Positions 16,749-26,060 of a stretch of 64,000 nt of DNA are shown here, in pieces. Position 1 is the stretch's first letter; each line of letters begins with the position of its first letter. The notes under the pieces are model-generated. The model did not search any database. It was given only the letters and a program-made list of their open reading frames with translations, and was not told the DNA's origin. Source of the DNA: Lachnospiraceae bacterium (GTDB lineage: Bacteria > Bacillota > Clostridia > Lachnospirales > Lachnospiraceae); contig JAAUZK010000019.1 in assembly GCA_014804655.1 (NCBI GenBank), forward strand, positions 152,747 through 216,746, read 5' to 3'. The translations under genes and the position numbers were made by a program.

Positions 16749-17837
16749 ATGAAAAGAAGAGAGATAATGAACTTAACAACCTTTGATGTAGAAATTATTG
16801 ACAGAAGCGGTGCGGAAGCATTGATTCCTGTGGAGGAGGCAAAGGAGATCATTCAGGGAGTAGTCACATCGTCTGCAGTATTAGCAAGGGGACGCAAACT
16901 GGCGAACATGACATCCAAACAGTACAAGATGCCGGTTCTGGAATCCCTGCCGGTTGCGTATTTCGTAAATGGAGATACAGGAACAAAGCAGACCACAAAG
17001 CAGATGTGGGATAAAAAGGTGATTACAGCGGAAGAAATTGCCGTGATCGTACCTATTCCAGAATCTGTGCTGGACGATGCTGATTATGATATCTGGGCGG
17101 AGGTAAAACCGAGAATCGTCGAGGCTTTTGGACAAAAGATCGACGGTGCGATCCTGTTTGGTATTGATAAGCCGTCCACATGGAGAGACGATGTTGTTAA
17201 AACTGTGACCAGTGCCAAGGCTGTAGTAGATTATACAGGCAATCTGTATGATGATATCATGGGTGAAAACGGCGTGATCGCCAAAGTTGAAAGCAGCGGA
17301 TACGTGCCGAACGGGCATATGGCGGATATTTCCCTGCGGGCGAAACTGAGAGGAATCAAGGACAGCACGGGTCAGCCTATTTTTAAACAGGATATGCAGG
17401 CGAGTACGAACTATGCGTTAGATGGTTCTCCGATAAACTTTCCGATTAACGGGGCCTTTGATAAATCTAAGGCTCTTATGATTTCAGGAGACTTTAACCA
17501 GCTGGTTTATTCAATCAGACAGGATATTACCTTCAAGCTGTTTACTGAAGGCGTAATTCAGGATCCGTCGACAAAGGAGATCGTTTACAATCTGATGCAG
17601 AATGATATGGTAGCTTTGCGGGCGGTAATGAGACTCGGCTGGGAACTTCCGAATCCTATCAATGCGTTACAGAGGGATAAATCTAAGAGATGTCCGTTTG
17701 CGATCTTGAAGAATGGCAGCAGTATGGCAGGACAGCCCGGCAGTGGCGGCTCGGCAAACAGCAGTGGTGTGGCAGACGGCAGTGGTGTGGCAGACAGCAG
17801 TGGCGGCGTAGCGAATCCGGATGAGGTGACAGGCTAA
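16749..17837 (+). CDS. Major capsid protein (HK97 fold)
   Basis: 362 residues. The E-loop/P-domain region includes MPVLESLPVAYFVNGDTGTKQTT and VIVPIPESVLDDADYDIWAEVKPRIVEAFGQKIDGAILFG, a common capsid signature. The N-terminus MKRREIMNLTTFD parallels that of the scaffold, which supports the ATG at 16749 over one at 16767. The last about 35 residues are Gly/Ser/Ala-rich with three SGVAD/SGGVAN-type repeats, an unusual tail that may be surface-exposed. Confidence 0.88.
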   Translation: MKRREIMNLTTFDVEIIDRSGAEALIPVEEAKEIIQGVVTSSAVLARGRKLANMTSKQYKMPVLESLPVAYFVNGDTGTKQTTKQMWDKKVITAEEIAVIVPIPESVLDDADYDIWAEVKPRIVEAFGQKIDGAILFGIDKPSTWRDDVVKTVTSAKAVVDYTGNLYDDIMGENGVIAKVESSGYVPNGHMADISLRAKLRGIKDSTGQPIFKQDMQASTNYALDGSPINFPINGAFDKSKALMISGDFNQLVYSIRQDITFKLFTEGVIQDPSTKEIVYNLMQNDMVALRAVMRLGWELPNPINALQRDKSKRCPFAILKNGSSMAGQPGSGGSANSSGVADGSGVADSSGGVANPDEVTG

Positions 17838-18223
17838 TGTTTGCAACTTATAAGTTTTATATTTCCGAGTATCTGATGGGGCGAACCCCATCAGTGCCGG
17901 AAACAGAATATGCTTTCTGGGAATCAGAAGCGGAATGCGAACTAAATAGAAGAACATTCGGGAGGCTGCAGAACAATAAGAAGTTGGTAACAGAGTCGGT
18001 CAAGAAGTGCACATGTGCAATTACGGAGCTGCTGTATAAGGCCGATGAAGTAGCTCAGCAGAATGGAGGGACAGGTCCTTTGGCGTCGTATTCTAACGAT
18101 GGCGAGAGTGGTTCTTTTGACCTGTCAGAGTCCATCTATACAGAAAGTGGAAAAAAGGCAAAGATTGCAGACATCTGTAACAAATACCTTGGAAGGTCAG
18201 GACTTTTGTATCCGGGAGTGTAA
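17837..18223 (+). CDS. Head-tail connector protein
   Basis: 128 residues, starting on the last base of the capsid stop. Mostly helical: FATYKFYISEYLMG at the start, ESEAECELNRRTFGRL in the middle, YTESGKKAKIADICNKYL near the end, matching gp6/gp15-type adaptors that dock to the portal. Position directly after capsid supports this. Confidence 0.68.
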   Translation: MFATYKFYISEYLMGRTPSVPETEYAFWESEAECELNRRTFGRLQNNKKLVTESVKKCTCAITELLYKADEVAQQNGGTGPLASYSNDGESGSFDLSESIYTESGKKAKIADICNKYLGRSGLLYPGV

Positions 18224-18225
18224 AA

Positions 18226-18636
18226 ATGAATCCAAATTACATATACACGATTACGCTGTATAACTGTATAAAAGCAAAGGACAATGCAGAAAAGAAGGAT
18301 ATATGGCGGAAGACGGTACTTCATAACTGCTTCTATAAGGCCAAGGAAGATATTGTTCAAAACGGGACAATATTATCTAAGGCATGTACATATACAGTGA
18401 GAATACCTGCGAACAATGCTTACAGGCGGTATCCGGAATATTGTAGAGATCCGGAGGGGCATTTTACCGCGTCCAACGGAGATATTGTAGTGCTCGGTGA
18501 GTGTGCAGATGAAATAGGAGCAGATATGCCAGCGGTAAACCTTTTGCGTGAATATAAGCCAGAAGCGTTTATGATATCTACCGTTTCTGACAATACAGGT
18601 TATTTCGCCGGCAAGCATTACAGACTGGGAGGCTGA
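18226..18636 (+). CDS. Head-tail joining protein (DUF6751-like)
   Basis: 136 residues, 2 bases after the connector. Beta-rich; contains ITLYNCIKAKDNAEKKDIWRKTVLHNCFYK at the start and NGDIVVLGECADEIG later, a pattern I associate with the putative head-closure proteins of clostridial siphoviruses. The role follows from position between connector and minor capsid gene; no catalytic motif. Confidence 0.6.
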   Translation: MNPNYIYTITLYNCIKAKDNAEKKDIWRKTVLHNCFYKAKEDIVQNGTILSKACTYTVRIPANNAYRRYPEYCRDPEGHFTASNGDIVVLGECADEIGADMPAVNLLREYKPEAFMISTVSDNTGYFAGKHYRLGG

Positions 18637-18637
18637 T

Positions 18638-19066
18638 ATGAAACTGAATGTACAGGGGTTAAAATGGAACAATCCTGTAAAGAAAGTCATTGAGCGGATT
18701 ACGGGAGGCGAAAAAGGGCTGCTGTTTCTTGCGAATGAGAGAAAGCGGCTTATGGACCCGTATGTCCCGGCGGATAAATTGATGTTGGCGCAGCATACGC
18801 AGGTATACGTTGAAGATCATAGCGGGATTGTTGAGTACATGTCACCATATGCACATTATCAGTATGAAGGAATCTTATATGTATCCGGTAAAACGGGGAG
18901 CGCATGGAGCAGAGGTGAATATAAGGTGCCGACAGATCGCAACATTGAGCATGATAAATTCAGACATCCGTTAGCAACGTCAGAGTGGGATAAAGCTATG
19001 TGGACCGCAAGGGGAGATGACTTGATCCAAGCATATCAGAATTATATTACGAGAGGTGCACAATGA
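18638..19066 (+). CDS. Minor capsid / head-tail joining protein
   Basis: 142 residues, GGGAGG upstream. ANERKRLMDPYVPADKLMLAQ, EYMSPYAHYQYEGILYVSGKTGSAW and the late FRHPLATSEWDKAMW make a pattern seen in minor-capsid-2-like joining proteins. Probably the tail-completion or stopper component. Overlaps the next gene by 4 bases. Confidence 0.65.
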   Translation: MKLNVQGLKWNNPVKKVIERITGGEKGLLFLANERKRLMDPYVPADKLMLAQHTQVYVEDHSGIVEYMSPYAHYQYEGILYVSGKTGSAWSRGEYKVPTDRNIEHDKFRHPLATSEWDKAMWTARGDDLIQAYQNYITRGAQ

Positions 19067-19491
19067 ACAAACACGAAGCCATGAAAGAGTTTTTCAAGCC
19101 TAAAGTGATGGAGCTATGCGGAAGCGTACTTGGATTTAATTTTTCGAATGAGGAGGCTGAATCGGTAGCGTTTGTCACAGAATATGCAGACAAGTTGATC
19201 AAGAAATATAAGGTGGGCGCTGAGAAAGCATATGGTTTTTCCGTTATTATTACGAAACCTTATTCGATCGGAAGCGATGATGTCAATCTGGAAGCAATGA
19301 ATTTTGCACAAGCATTTATGGATTGGCTTGAAGAACAGAATAGAAAGAGACAGTATCCGGATTTCCCAGATGGGTGTCAAATAAAGAAAATGGAAAATCT
19401 TCAGAATATGCCGAATTTAGCGGCGGTAAATGTAAAAGAAGGGCTTGCAAGGTACATGATACAATGCAGGCTTATTTATTTTGAAAAATAG
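19063..19491 (+). CDS. Tail terminator-like protein
   Basis: 142 residues, ATG inside the previous stop. Alpha/beta with a DWLEEQNRKRQYPDF helix-loop and IQCRLIYFEK as last strand, in the slot immediately before the major tail protein where terminator proteins sit. Identified from position and size only. Confidence 0.55.
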   Translation: MNKHEAMKEFFKPKVMELCGSVLGFNFSNEEAESVAFVTEYADKLIKKYKVGAEKAYGFSVIITKPYSIGSDDVNLEAMNFAQAFMDWLEEQNRKRQYPDFPDGCQIKKMENLQNMPNLAAVNVKEGLARYMIQCRLIYFEK

Positions 19492-19505
19492 AGGAGGCAA
19501 AGAGT

Positions 19506-20105
19506 ATGAAAGTAAAGGAATTAATGCAGGATTTCCACCCCAATGCTGACTTTGAGGGATGGGTTACAAATGATGACTATGTATTAGCGATTAATACGAG
19601 CAAAGAGCAGTGTGACGTCGGGGATTATGATGTTGTACAGATGGGCGTCGAAGGATTGGATGCCCAGATGAATCCGGTCACTACGGACAAACAGTATATC
19701 AGAGCCGGCCAGTCTACGCAGAAAACGGGAACGCAGCGGACATTTACTGTATCAGGCGACAGATATATCGGAGATCCGGCGCAGGACTATATGCTTAACC
19801 ATGCAATCAAATATGGCACGGGAAATTCAGTGGTGGTTCCCTACGTGTATTTCAATGTATTAAATGGCGAGGGTGAAAAAGGTCAGGTATCAATTCTGGT
19901 CAATTCCGACGGAGGCGGAAACGCCGGTGAATCTTCCGGTATCGATATTGAACTTAAGAAGATCGGCAGTCTTCCGACAGCATTTAACTATCTGGATTAT
20001 ATTGTAGGCGTGGCGGGTACTCCGGCAGCAGAGGAATCTGCTCAGCCGGGAAATGGGCAAACAGAAGAAAACGTGGAATTTGACGTAGAAGAAACGGAGG
20101 AATAA
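19506..20105 (+). CDS. Major tail (tube) protein
   Basis: 199 residues, GAGGAGGC upstream. Beta-rich: W-V-T-N-D-D-Y-V-L-A-I near the start, DYDVVQMGVEGLDAQMNP, a Gln/Thr-rich loop and a late NYLDYIVGV strand, then an acidic Glu-rich tail. Forms the hexameric tail tube. Supported by the following chaperone and tape-measure genes. Confidence 0.78.
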   Translation: MKVKELMQDFHPNADFEGWVTNDDYVLAINTSKEQCDVGDYDVVQMGVEGLDAQMNPVTTDKQYIRAGQSTQKTGTQRTFTVSGDRYIGDPAQDYMLNHAIKYGTGNSVVVPYVYFNVLNGEGEKGQVSILVNSDGGGNAGESSGIDIELKKIGSLPTAFNYLDYIVGVAGTPAAEESAQPGNGQTEENVEFDVEETEE

Positions 20106-20108
20106 GAC

Positions 20109-20420
20109 GTGAAGGTATATGGACAGGACATTGACTTTAGAATAACGCGGATCGATGACGCACAGCGCTATAAAGCTGCATTAGATAAGATGCAGAAAGA
20201 CGAGCAAAAGCTGCAGAAGTTGAAGAACAGTGATTTAGCAGTATTTTTGAAAAGCTATATAGAGATGTTCCAACGATTCTTTATCAATGCGACAGGCGTG
20301 GATATACTGGCAGAATGCAGTGATGCCCAGGAGGCTCATGACGCATACATGAGCTTCCTGCGGGAGATTAAGCTGGCAAAGACTAACATTACGAATTTTA
20401 CACTTGAGGATGTTGAATAA
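20109..20420 (+). CDS. Tail assembly chaperone-like protein
   Basis: 103 residues with a GTG start and GGAGGAATAA upstream. Helical, with ALDKMQKDEQKLQKLK and FLREIKLAKTNITNF. It sits between tail tube and tape measure, where G/GT-type chaperones lie. The next gene starts on the last base of this stop in another frame; I saw no convincing slippery heptamer for a frameshift fusion. Confidence 0.65.
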   Translation: MKVYGQDIDFRITRIDDAQRYKAALDKMQKDEQKLQKLKNSDLAVFLKSYIEMFQRFFINATGVDILAECSDAQEAHDAYMSFLREIKLAKTNITNFTLEDVE

Positions 20421-21049
20421 TGTGGTATTCATGTTTGTCAAAGCGGTTGCCGGAAGATGTAGAGATAGATGGAAGAAAGTACGGTATTCGGTTCGGGTAC
20501 CGTACTATGATTGCGATTGAAATACTCATGTACAGCCATGTAAGTGATGAAAACAAAATGTTGCAGTCGCTCAATTTGTTTTATGGGAATGACATTCCGG
20601 AGAACATAGACGAGGCAATCAATAAACTGCTATGGTTTCATTCCTGCGGTGAAGAAAACGGGCAGGAAAAAGAAGGAGAAAACAAACCGAAGCGGCAGCA
20701 GAAACGTGCGTATGATTTCAAACAGGATGCTACAATGATCTACGCAGCATTTATACAGCAGTATGGAATCAATCTGCACAGTATTTCGAGTAATGAGCTT
20801 CACTGGTGGGAATTTTCAGCACTATTCGGAAATCTATCAGATGATACGAAGATGGCGAAGGTAATGTACTGGCGCACATGCGATTTGAGCGGAATGTCCA
20901 AAGCGGAGCAGAGGTATATCAGGAAGATGAGGAATATCTTTGCCATTAAAGAAGATGTTAGTATGGATACTCAGGCGAAGCTGATACAGCGCAACGCGGA
21001 CATGGTTGGGTATATAAGGAGACGGTATAGGGAATGTGCAATAGAGTAA
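20420..21049 (+). CDS. Bacteriophage Gp15 family protein
   Basis: 209 residues. Gp15 pattern: LPEDVEIDGRKYGIRFGYRTMIAIE at the N-terminus, LNLFYGNDIPENIDEAINKLLWF, DFKQDATMIYAAFIQQYGINLHSI, HWWEFSALFGNLSDDTKMAKVMYWR. Gp15 proteins lie before the tape measure and are thought to help tail assembly as the second chaperone. A charged insert (about residues 75-95) interrupts the fold. Confidence 0.85.
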   Translation: MWYSCLSKRLPEDVEIDGRKYGIRFGYRTMIAIEILMYSHVSDENKMLQSLNLFYGNDIPENIDEAINKLLWFHSCGEENGQEKEGENKPKRQQKRAYDFKQDATMIYAAFIQQYGINLHSISSNELHWWEFSALFGNLSDDTKMAKVMYWRTCDLSGMSKAEQRYIRKMRNIFAIKEDVSMDTQAKLIQRNADMVGYIRRRYRECAIE

Positions 21050-21189
21050 TTTGTCCGTTTTGCAAGTATATCATGCCAATACGGATAATGCCAAAAGCAG
21101 AAAGCAAAGGACTGACAGTAAAATGTAAAAACAAAAAATGTAAAAAGGAATTTGAAATAGAAGTCAAAGAGGGAATGCAAAGCAGATAG
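21034..21189 (+). CDS. Small zinc-ribbon prophage protein
   Basis: 51 residues overlapping the end of the Gp15 gene by 16 bases. Four cysteines as CPFC and CKNKKC, spaced like a zinc ribbon, with basic residues between. Small proteins of this type follow Gp15 in many clostridial phages; role unknown. The ribosome binding site would be the AGGAGA in the Gp15 coding end. Confidence 0.6.
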   Translation: MCNRVICPFCKYIMPIRIMPKAESKGLTVKCKNKKCKKEFEIEVKEGMQSR

Positions 21190-21231
21190 TGCCATCATGA
21201 GCCAGTTGCTTACAGGATAGAGGTGTAAGGA

Positions 21232-23691
21232 TTGGCGAACGATGGACATGTTAAGATCGGAACTGAATTAGATGAATCAGGATTAAAAAAGGGGCTTTCT
21301 GGGTTAGGAGGTTTTGCAAAAAAAGGATTCTCCGCAGTTGGGGGATTAGCAGTATCTGCATCCAAAATGGCAATAGGGGCGATTTCAGGCATAGGGACCG
21401 CCATGGGTGGGATCGCCACAGCGTCAATAGCGGCAGGCGCGGAGTTTGAGACATCAATGACAAAGGCAAGCACTTTGTTTGGTGATGTTGCGGTAGATAC
21501 AGATAAGCTAAATGCAAAAATCCTTGACATATCAAGCAATACGGGTGTAGCCGCATCAGAGATGGGTGAGGCGCTTTATAGCGCTTTGTCAGCTGGGTTA
21601 CCTGTTACAGAGGATATGGCGGAAACTACTGCGGTACTTGAAAAGTCTGCTAAACTTGCCAAGGCTGGATTTACGGACGTAGATACTGCCTTAGCGGCTA
21701 CGGCTAAAACCTTAAATGCTTATGGACTTGGGGTAGATGCAGTAGATGATATTCAGAAGGTTCTGATTCAGACACAGAATCTCGGCATTACTACAGTTGA
21801 TGAGTTGGGGGCTTCCCTGGCACAGGTAACACCGACGGCAGCAGCATTCGGTGTGTCTTTTGATCAGGTAGGTGCAGCACTTGCAGGTATGACCGCGGCT
21901 GGTACACCAACAGCGCAGGCCACAACACAGCTTAACAGTCTGATCGCAGAACTAGGCAAGAGTGGAACGGTAGCGGCTAATAATCTCCAGGAAGCGGCCA
22001 AAGGCACAGAATATGCAGGCATGTCATTCAATGAAATGATGGAGAATGGCGCTAATCTGCAGGACGTTCTGGATATGCTGGGAGATTCGGCAGAGAAGAA
22101 CGGTGTGTCGCTGGTTGATATGTTTTCTTCGATCGAGGCTGGTAAAGCAGCGCTTGCGATTGATGGAAGCGATTTTGTAGGCAATCTGGCTCAGATGTCT
22201 ACAGAGGTGGACGTAGTAGGCGAGGCGTATGAGAAAATGAGCAATACGCTGCAGGCCAATACGGAGCGAATCAAAACCTCAATCACGAATCTTGGCATAT
22301 CAATGTATGAGCAGGTCGATGGACCGTTAGCGGACATTTCTAAAGCCGCAGCAGATGCTGTGGGAGAATTGCAGACAGCATTTAATGAGGGCGGCTTTGA
22401 TGGTCTGATGGAAGCTGGTGCAGATATCATAGGCAGAGTGATATCTGGCGCTGTTCAACATTTGCCGGACATTGTTGGACTGGCTACACAGTTCCTTGAC
22501 AATTTAACAGATGCTTTTTTTAGCGTAAGTGCGGAAGTATCGCCTCTTGGTGGAGATATCATATCATCTGTAGTCTCTGGAATGTGTGATGCCGTAGTGG
22601 ATATATCGACCATTGGAATCAGATTAATGTCTGATCTGGCATATGCAATAGCCGAAAGTGCTCCACAGGTACTTGAGAGTATAGGGAACTGCATTTACGA
22701 TATCATCAATAATTTTTATGAATATTTTCCGGATTTTATTGATGCTGGAATGCAGCTACTGACAAGTCTGATAACTGGTTTACGGGCTGGGATGGAGAAT
22801 GATATTCCTAACATTATAGCGATGGGAGCAGAGATGCTCGCAGAGCTTGTGAATGGGATAACGGAATCACTTCCTATGATACTGGATGCCGCCGTAGATA
22901 TTGTAATTGGGTTCGCAGAATCACTTACTGAGCCGGGGATGCTTATAAATTTGCTCAATGCTGGAATAAGTCTTTTGGAAGGACTTATAAACGGACTTGC
23001 AAATGCACTTCCTAAATTAATTGCAGCAGCACCGAAGATCATAGCGAATCTGGCTACAGCGATAATCGCAAGTATACCGAAACTCTTAACCGCAGCTACG
23101 AATATCATGTCGAGCCTCGGAAAGTTTCTGATCCAGAGCATAGGGAATCTGCTCAAAGCGATACCGGATATCTTTAGGCAGATGGTCGCCAAGTTTAAAA
23201 CTCTTGATTGGGCATCGATCGGACAAAATCTGATAGATGGGATCAAAGAGGGAATCTTAAGCAAAGCCTCTGATATGGTAGATTCTGTCATAGAATCTGC
23301 GAAAAAGGCAATTGACGGGGTTAAAAATTTTCTGGGGATTCACTCGCCCAGCCGTCTTGCTAGGGATGTTATAGGAAAAAATCTCATCGCGGGTGTAGGA
23401 GTCGGTATAGAAGAACAAACGCCTGTATTGCTTGCACAGTCGCAGAAATCAATGGATAGGCTGATTGCAGGAATGAAAGCGAAATCTTATGATATCCGCC
23501 CGGAATACAGACAGGAGCGAGGTACATCAAATACGCAAGATGACAAGATCGGTGGTCGGAATGGCGAAAATAGTACCACTGTTGTTAAAGTGTTATTAGA
23601 AGGGGATGCAAAAGGGTTGTTTAAAGTGGTTGCAGTTGAAGAGGAGAAATTTTATAAATCTACCGGAAAGGGGAAGTTTGATCATACATGA
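21232..23691 (+). CDS. Tail tape measure protein
   Basis: 819 residues with a TTG start after AGAGGTGTAAGG. N-terminal tape-measure core (FETSMTKASTLFGDVAVDTDKLNAKILDISSNTGVAASEMGEALYSALSAGLP), long helical and hydrophobic repeats in the second half (repeated L-I-x-G-x blocks between about residues 400 and 690), and a C-terminal FLGIHSPSR segment typical of this family. It sets tail length and helps DNA cross the membrane. Confidence 0.9.
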   Translation: MANDGHVKIGTELDESGLKKGLSGLGGFAKKGFSAVGGLAVSASKMAIGAISGIGTAMGGIATASIAAGAEFETSMTKASTLFGDVAVDTDKLNAKILDISSNTGVAASEMGEALYSALSAGLPVTEDMAETTAVLEKSAKLAKAGFTDVDTALAATAKTLNAYGLGVDAVDDIQKVLIQTQNLGITTVDELGASLAQVTPTAAAFGVSFDQVGAALAGMTAAGTPTAQATTQLNSLIAELGKSGTVAANNLQEAAKGTEYAGMSFNEMMENGANLQDVLDMLGDSAEKNGVSLVDMFSSIEAGKAALAIDGSDFVGNLAQMSTEVDVVGEAYEKMSNTLQANTERIKTSITNLGISMYEQVDGPLADISKAAADAVGELQTAFNEGGFDGLMEAGADIIGRVISGAVQHLPDIVGLATQFLDNLTDAFFSVSAEVSPLGGDIISSVVSGMCDAVVDISTIGIRLMSDLAYAIAESAPQVLESIGNCIYDIINNFYEYFPDFIDAGMQLLTSLITGLRAGMENDIPNIIAMGAEMLAELVNGITESLPMILDAAVDIVIGFAESLTEPGMLINLLNAGISLLEGLINGLANALPKLIAAAPKIIANLATAIIASIPKLLTAATNIMSSLGKFLIQSIGNLLKAIPDIFRQMVAKFKTLDWASIGQNLIDGIKEGILSKASDMVDSVIESAKKAIDGVKNFLGIHSPSRLARDVIGKNLIAGVGVGIEEQTPVLLAQSQKSMDRLIAGMKAKSYDIRPEYRQERGTSNTQDDKIGGRNGENSTTVVKVLLEGDAKGLFKVVAVEEEKFYKSTGKGKFDHT

Positions 23692-24083
23692 TAGATTGCC
23701 TGGTTAAGTTAGGAAATGTAGCGTTGGATGATGATATTTATATCAAACCGGGAACATACCAATGCTACATAAATGAAAAAAACTCTGAATGGGAAGATGC
23801 CGCAGGTGGAAACCATGATGACGTGTATGCACACAAAGCAGTGGGGTCTTTCACCATTAATTCACCGTCACAACCTGAACTTGATTTTTTCATGGATGCA
23901 TATAGAAAAGCAAAAATAAGCCCGAAAGCAATGGATAAAAGAATTCAAATGCAGGTGTTTGTTCCGGCAGAAAATGAAATAAGGAGTATTGTAGCGAATG
24001 CAACGATGCCGCATCCTGTAGTGGATTTCATTGGTGAAGAAATATATTACATGGATATAGAATTTGAATTTAAGGAGTGTTGA
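23688..24083 (+). CDS. Distal tail protein-like (DUF6711-like)
   Basis: 131 residues coupled to the tape measure by ATGA. Beta-rich, with VDFIGEEIYYMDIEFEFKEC at the end. Genes at this place in related prophages encode a small baseplate or distal-tail component; I base the call on position and size. Confidence 0.5.
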   Translation: MIDCLVKLGNVALDDDIYIKPGTYQCYINEKNSEWEDAAGGNHDDVYAHKAVGSFTINSPSQPELDFFMDAYRKAKISPKAMDKRIQMQVFVPAENEIRSIVANATMPHPVVDFIGEEIYYMDIEFEFKEC

Positions 24084-24084
24084 G

Positions 24085-26058
24085 ATGCTGGACGTTTCTG
24101 AAAAAGTGAAGCGGTTATTTAGGGATGAGTTTAACAAAAAGGATGTCCGGATTCATTTTCCAAATAATGAGAGAGAGGATATTGTCACGAAAGACATCTA
24201 CGGAAACGGTACATCATTTGTTTTTACAGAGTCATTGTGCAGTCAGAGCAATTTAAAGTTTGGATTGAGTGAGGCATCCATGTTGGAATTCGACACTGTA
24301 GACGTAGAGAACATTAAGGACTGCAAAATTGAGGCAAGCTGCGAGATCACCGATCCGGATACCGGGGAAACAATTTCGATACCCTACGGTAAATTCGAGG
24401 TGGATTCCTGCCAGAAGCAGAGTGACATGCGCCGACGGAAAGTTGTGGCCTATAGCGGCACCCGTCTGGAGATCAGCCCGCTCACGATGGCCAAGCTGTC
24501 CCTGCCGTCACTCAATACATATCCGTACCGGATGGATATCGAGGAACTGACAGGCACGGGAGACCGACAGCGGGAAAGATTCACGTCTTCCGGCCAGATC
24601 AGGCAGTCTGAGTTTACGTGCAGTACGCAGGGGAAGGACTTTGACATCATGACGATGAGCGTGTCCTGTACCGGAAGCGACGGTCTAACGTATATTATAT
24701 ACTGCGACATAACATACGCATATAAGACGGTGGATATGATTGCTGCAATCTGGCGTCTGGAACCACTCGGGGAGAAATGGTATGACATCCGGTCAGAGAT
24801 CACGGACAATGATAAAGCGCGGAAATGGGATGACGGGATCGCGGAGATAAACACCTATCTGGATATGCTGAGAAACATAGTCATATATCAGACAGAAGGC
24901 ACAAGAAACGCTCTGGACAGCTTACTGCAGAAATGCGATGCATATATGACAGGCTGTACAGTACGGATGGACGTGCGGCAGACATATAACAGGAAGAAAC
25001 TGAGCACCCGGAAAGAGGTAAAGATCACAATGGATGACATGGGGAACGGGGTCAGGCGAAGCAGGTATGTATCCAGTATCCTGCTGGATGTCCTGAACGC
25101 GCGGGGCGGACAGGTCGGGAATGTTATTACCAATGATACGGTAGCGGAAGGAACCCTTACGTTTATGTGCCCGCAGAGTGTCGAGGTCAGGATCGAGACG
25201 CAGTTGGATGATCAGCCGTCGGAAACAGTGTTTGACAAGTTTATCGTATCCGGAAGAAAGGAGACGCTGGTCGGGTATGGCAGGATGGATATAATATGCA
25301 TCCCGCCCGTGGAGTCCGCGGAGGATGGTGTAAATCATCCGGCAGAATATACAACGCCGCTGCCATACGTCATGTTTGAAAGGAAAGAGGGAGATGACGG
25401 CTATTTCCGGTGTGCAGACGTGGAGAAGAACGTACAGAGTGCAGTCGGTGCCATGGCGGAGATTCAGGCAAAATTCGTACATATGGACCGGTACGGAGTG
25501 CTCCGTTTCGTAGGCATATCTGATCATTTCGGTCTGTATCCGGAGGAGACACTTTACCCGTCAGAGGATCTGTACCCGGAAGAAAGTAACGGCGGCCTGC
25601 TGGCAACATGCGAATACAGCACCCTCTGGTATGAGGATTATGAAGTACAGCAGTTCGGGACCGTGATCGTGAGCTATAAAAACATGAGCGGCAATGATGA
25701 AGTGCTGGTATACCGGTTCAACCGGGCGAACAGAAACGTATACCAGATGAAGGATAATTTTGTCTTTAAAACCGGAGGATGGAAGCCGGCAGAGATCAGA
25801 GACATACTGGATACATGGTTTATTCCGAATCTGAAAGGAATCCGGTATATTCCTGCGGAGCTGGAAATGGTCGGGCTGCCTTACATGGAGGCGGGCGATG
25901 TGCTGTCCGTGCTGACCAGAACGGGCGGTATCGAGGTGTTTGTGTTCAGGAGGACGCTGAAAGGGATTAACTTTATGACAGACAGTGTCGAGGCCAGAGG
26001 CGACGAAGTGAACAAAACGGATATGGACGATTCCGTCACGGTTGTAGAGGAGGGATAA
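24085..26058 (+). CDS. Tail tip / baseplate hub protein
   Basis: 657 residues from the ATG at 24085 (TAAGGAG 8 bases upstream; an in-frame ATG at 24064 would overlap the previous gene). Mixed beta protein, including DPDTGETISIPYGKFEVDSCQKQ in the first domain and LGRIKGIRYIPAELEM-like hub strands late (GIRYIPAELEMVGLPYMEAGDVLSVLTRTGGI). Likely the tail-associated hub that carries the fibre. No peptidase motif found. GC content is slightly higher than in the neighbouring tape measure. Confidence 0.6.
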   Translation: MLDVSEKVKRLFRDEFNKKDVRIHFPNNEREDIVTKDIYGNGTSFVFTESLCSQSNLKFGLSEASMLEFDTVDVENIKDCKIEASCEITDPDTGETISIPYGKFEVDSCQKQSDMRRRKVVAYSGTRLEISPLTMAKLSLPSLNTYPYRMDIEELTGTGDRQRERFTSSGQIRQSEFTCSTQGKDFDIMTMSVSCTGSDGLTYIIYCDITYAYKTVDMIAAIWRLEPLGEKWYDIRSEITDNDKARKWDDGIAEINTYLDMLRNIVIYQTEGTRNALDSLLQKCDAYMTGCTVRMDVRQTYNRKKLSTRKEVKITMDDMGNGVRRSRYVSSILLDVLNARGGQVGNVITNDTVAEGTLTFMCPQSVEVRIETQLDDQPSETVFDKFIVSGRKETLVGYGRMDIICIPPVESAEDGVNHPAEYTTPLPYVMFERKEGDDGYFRCADVEKNVQSAVGAMAEIQAKFVHMDRYGVLRFVGISDHFGLYPEETLYPSEDLYPEESNGGLLATCEYSTLWYEDYEVQQFGTVIVSYKNMSGNDEVLVYRFNRANRNVYQMKDNFVFKTGGWKPAEIRDILDTWFIPNLKGIRYIPAELEMVGLPYMEAGDVLSVLTRTGGIEVFVFRRTLKGINFMTDSVEARGDEVNKTDMDDSVTVVEEG

Positions 26059-26060
26059 CA

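Noticed and set aside
20109..21049. Programmed frameshift between the tail chaperone and the Gp15 gene
   Set aside because: The genes meet at a one-base overlap but I could not find a convincing slippery sequence, and each has its own start signal.
22716..23291. 191-codon minus-strand open frame opposite the tape measure gene
   Set aside because: Mirror of the repetitive tape measure coding sequence; composition and lack of binding site indicate a shadow frame.
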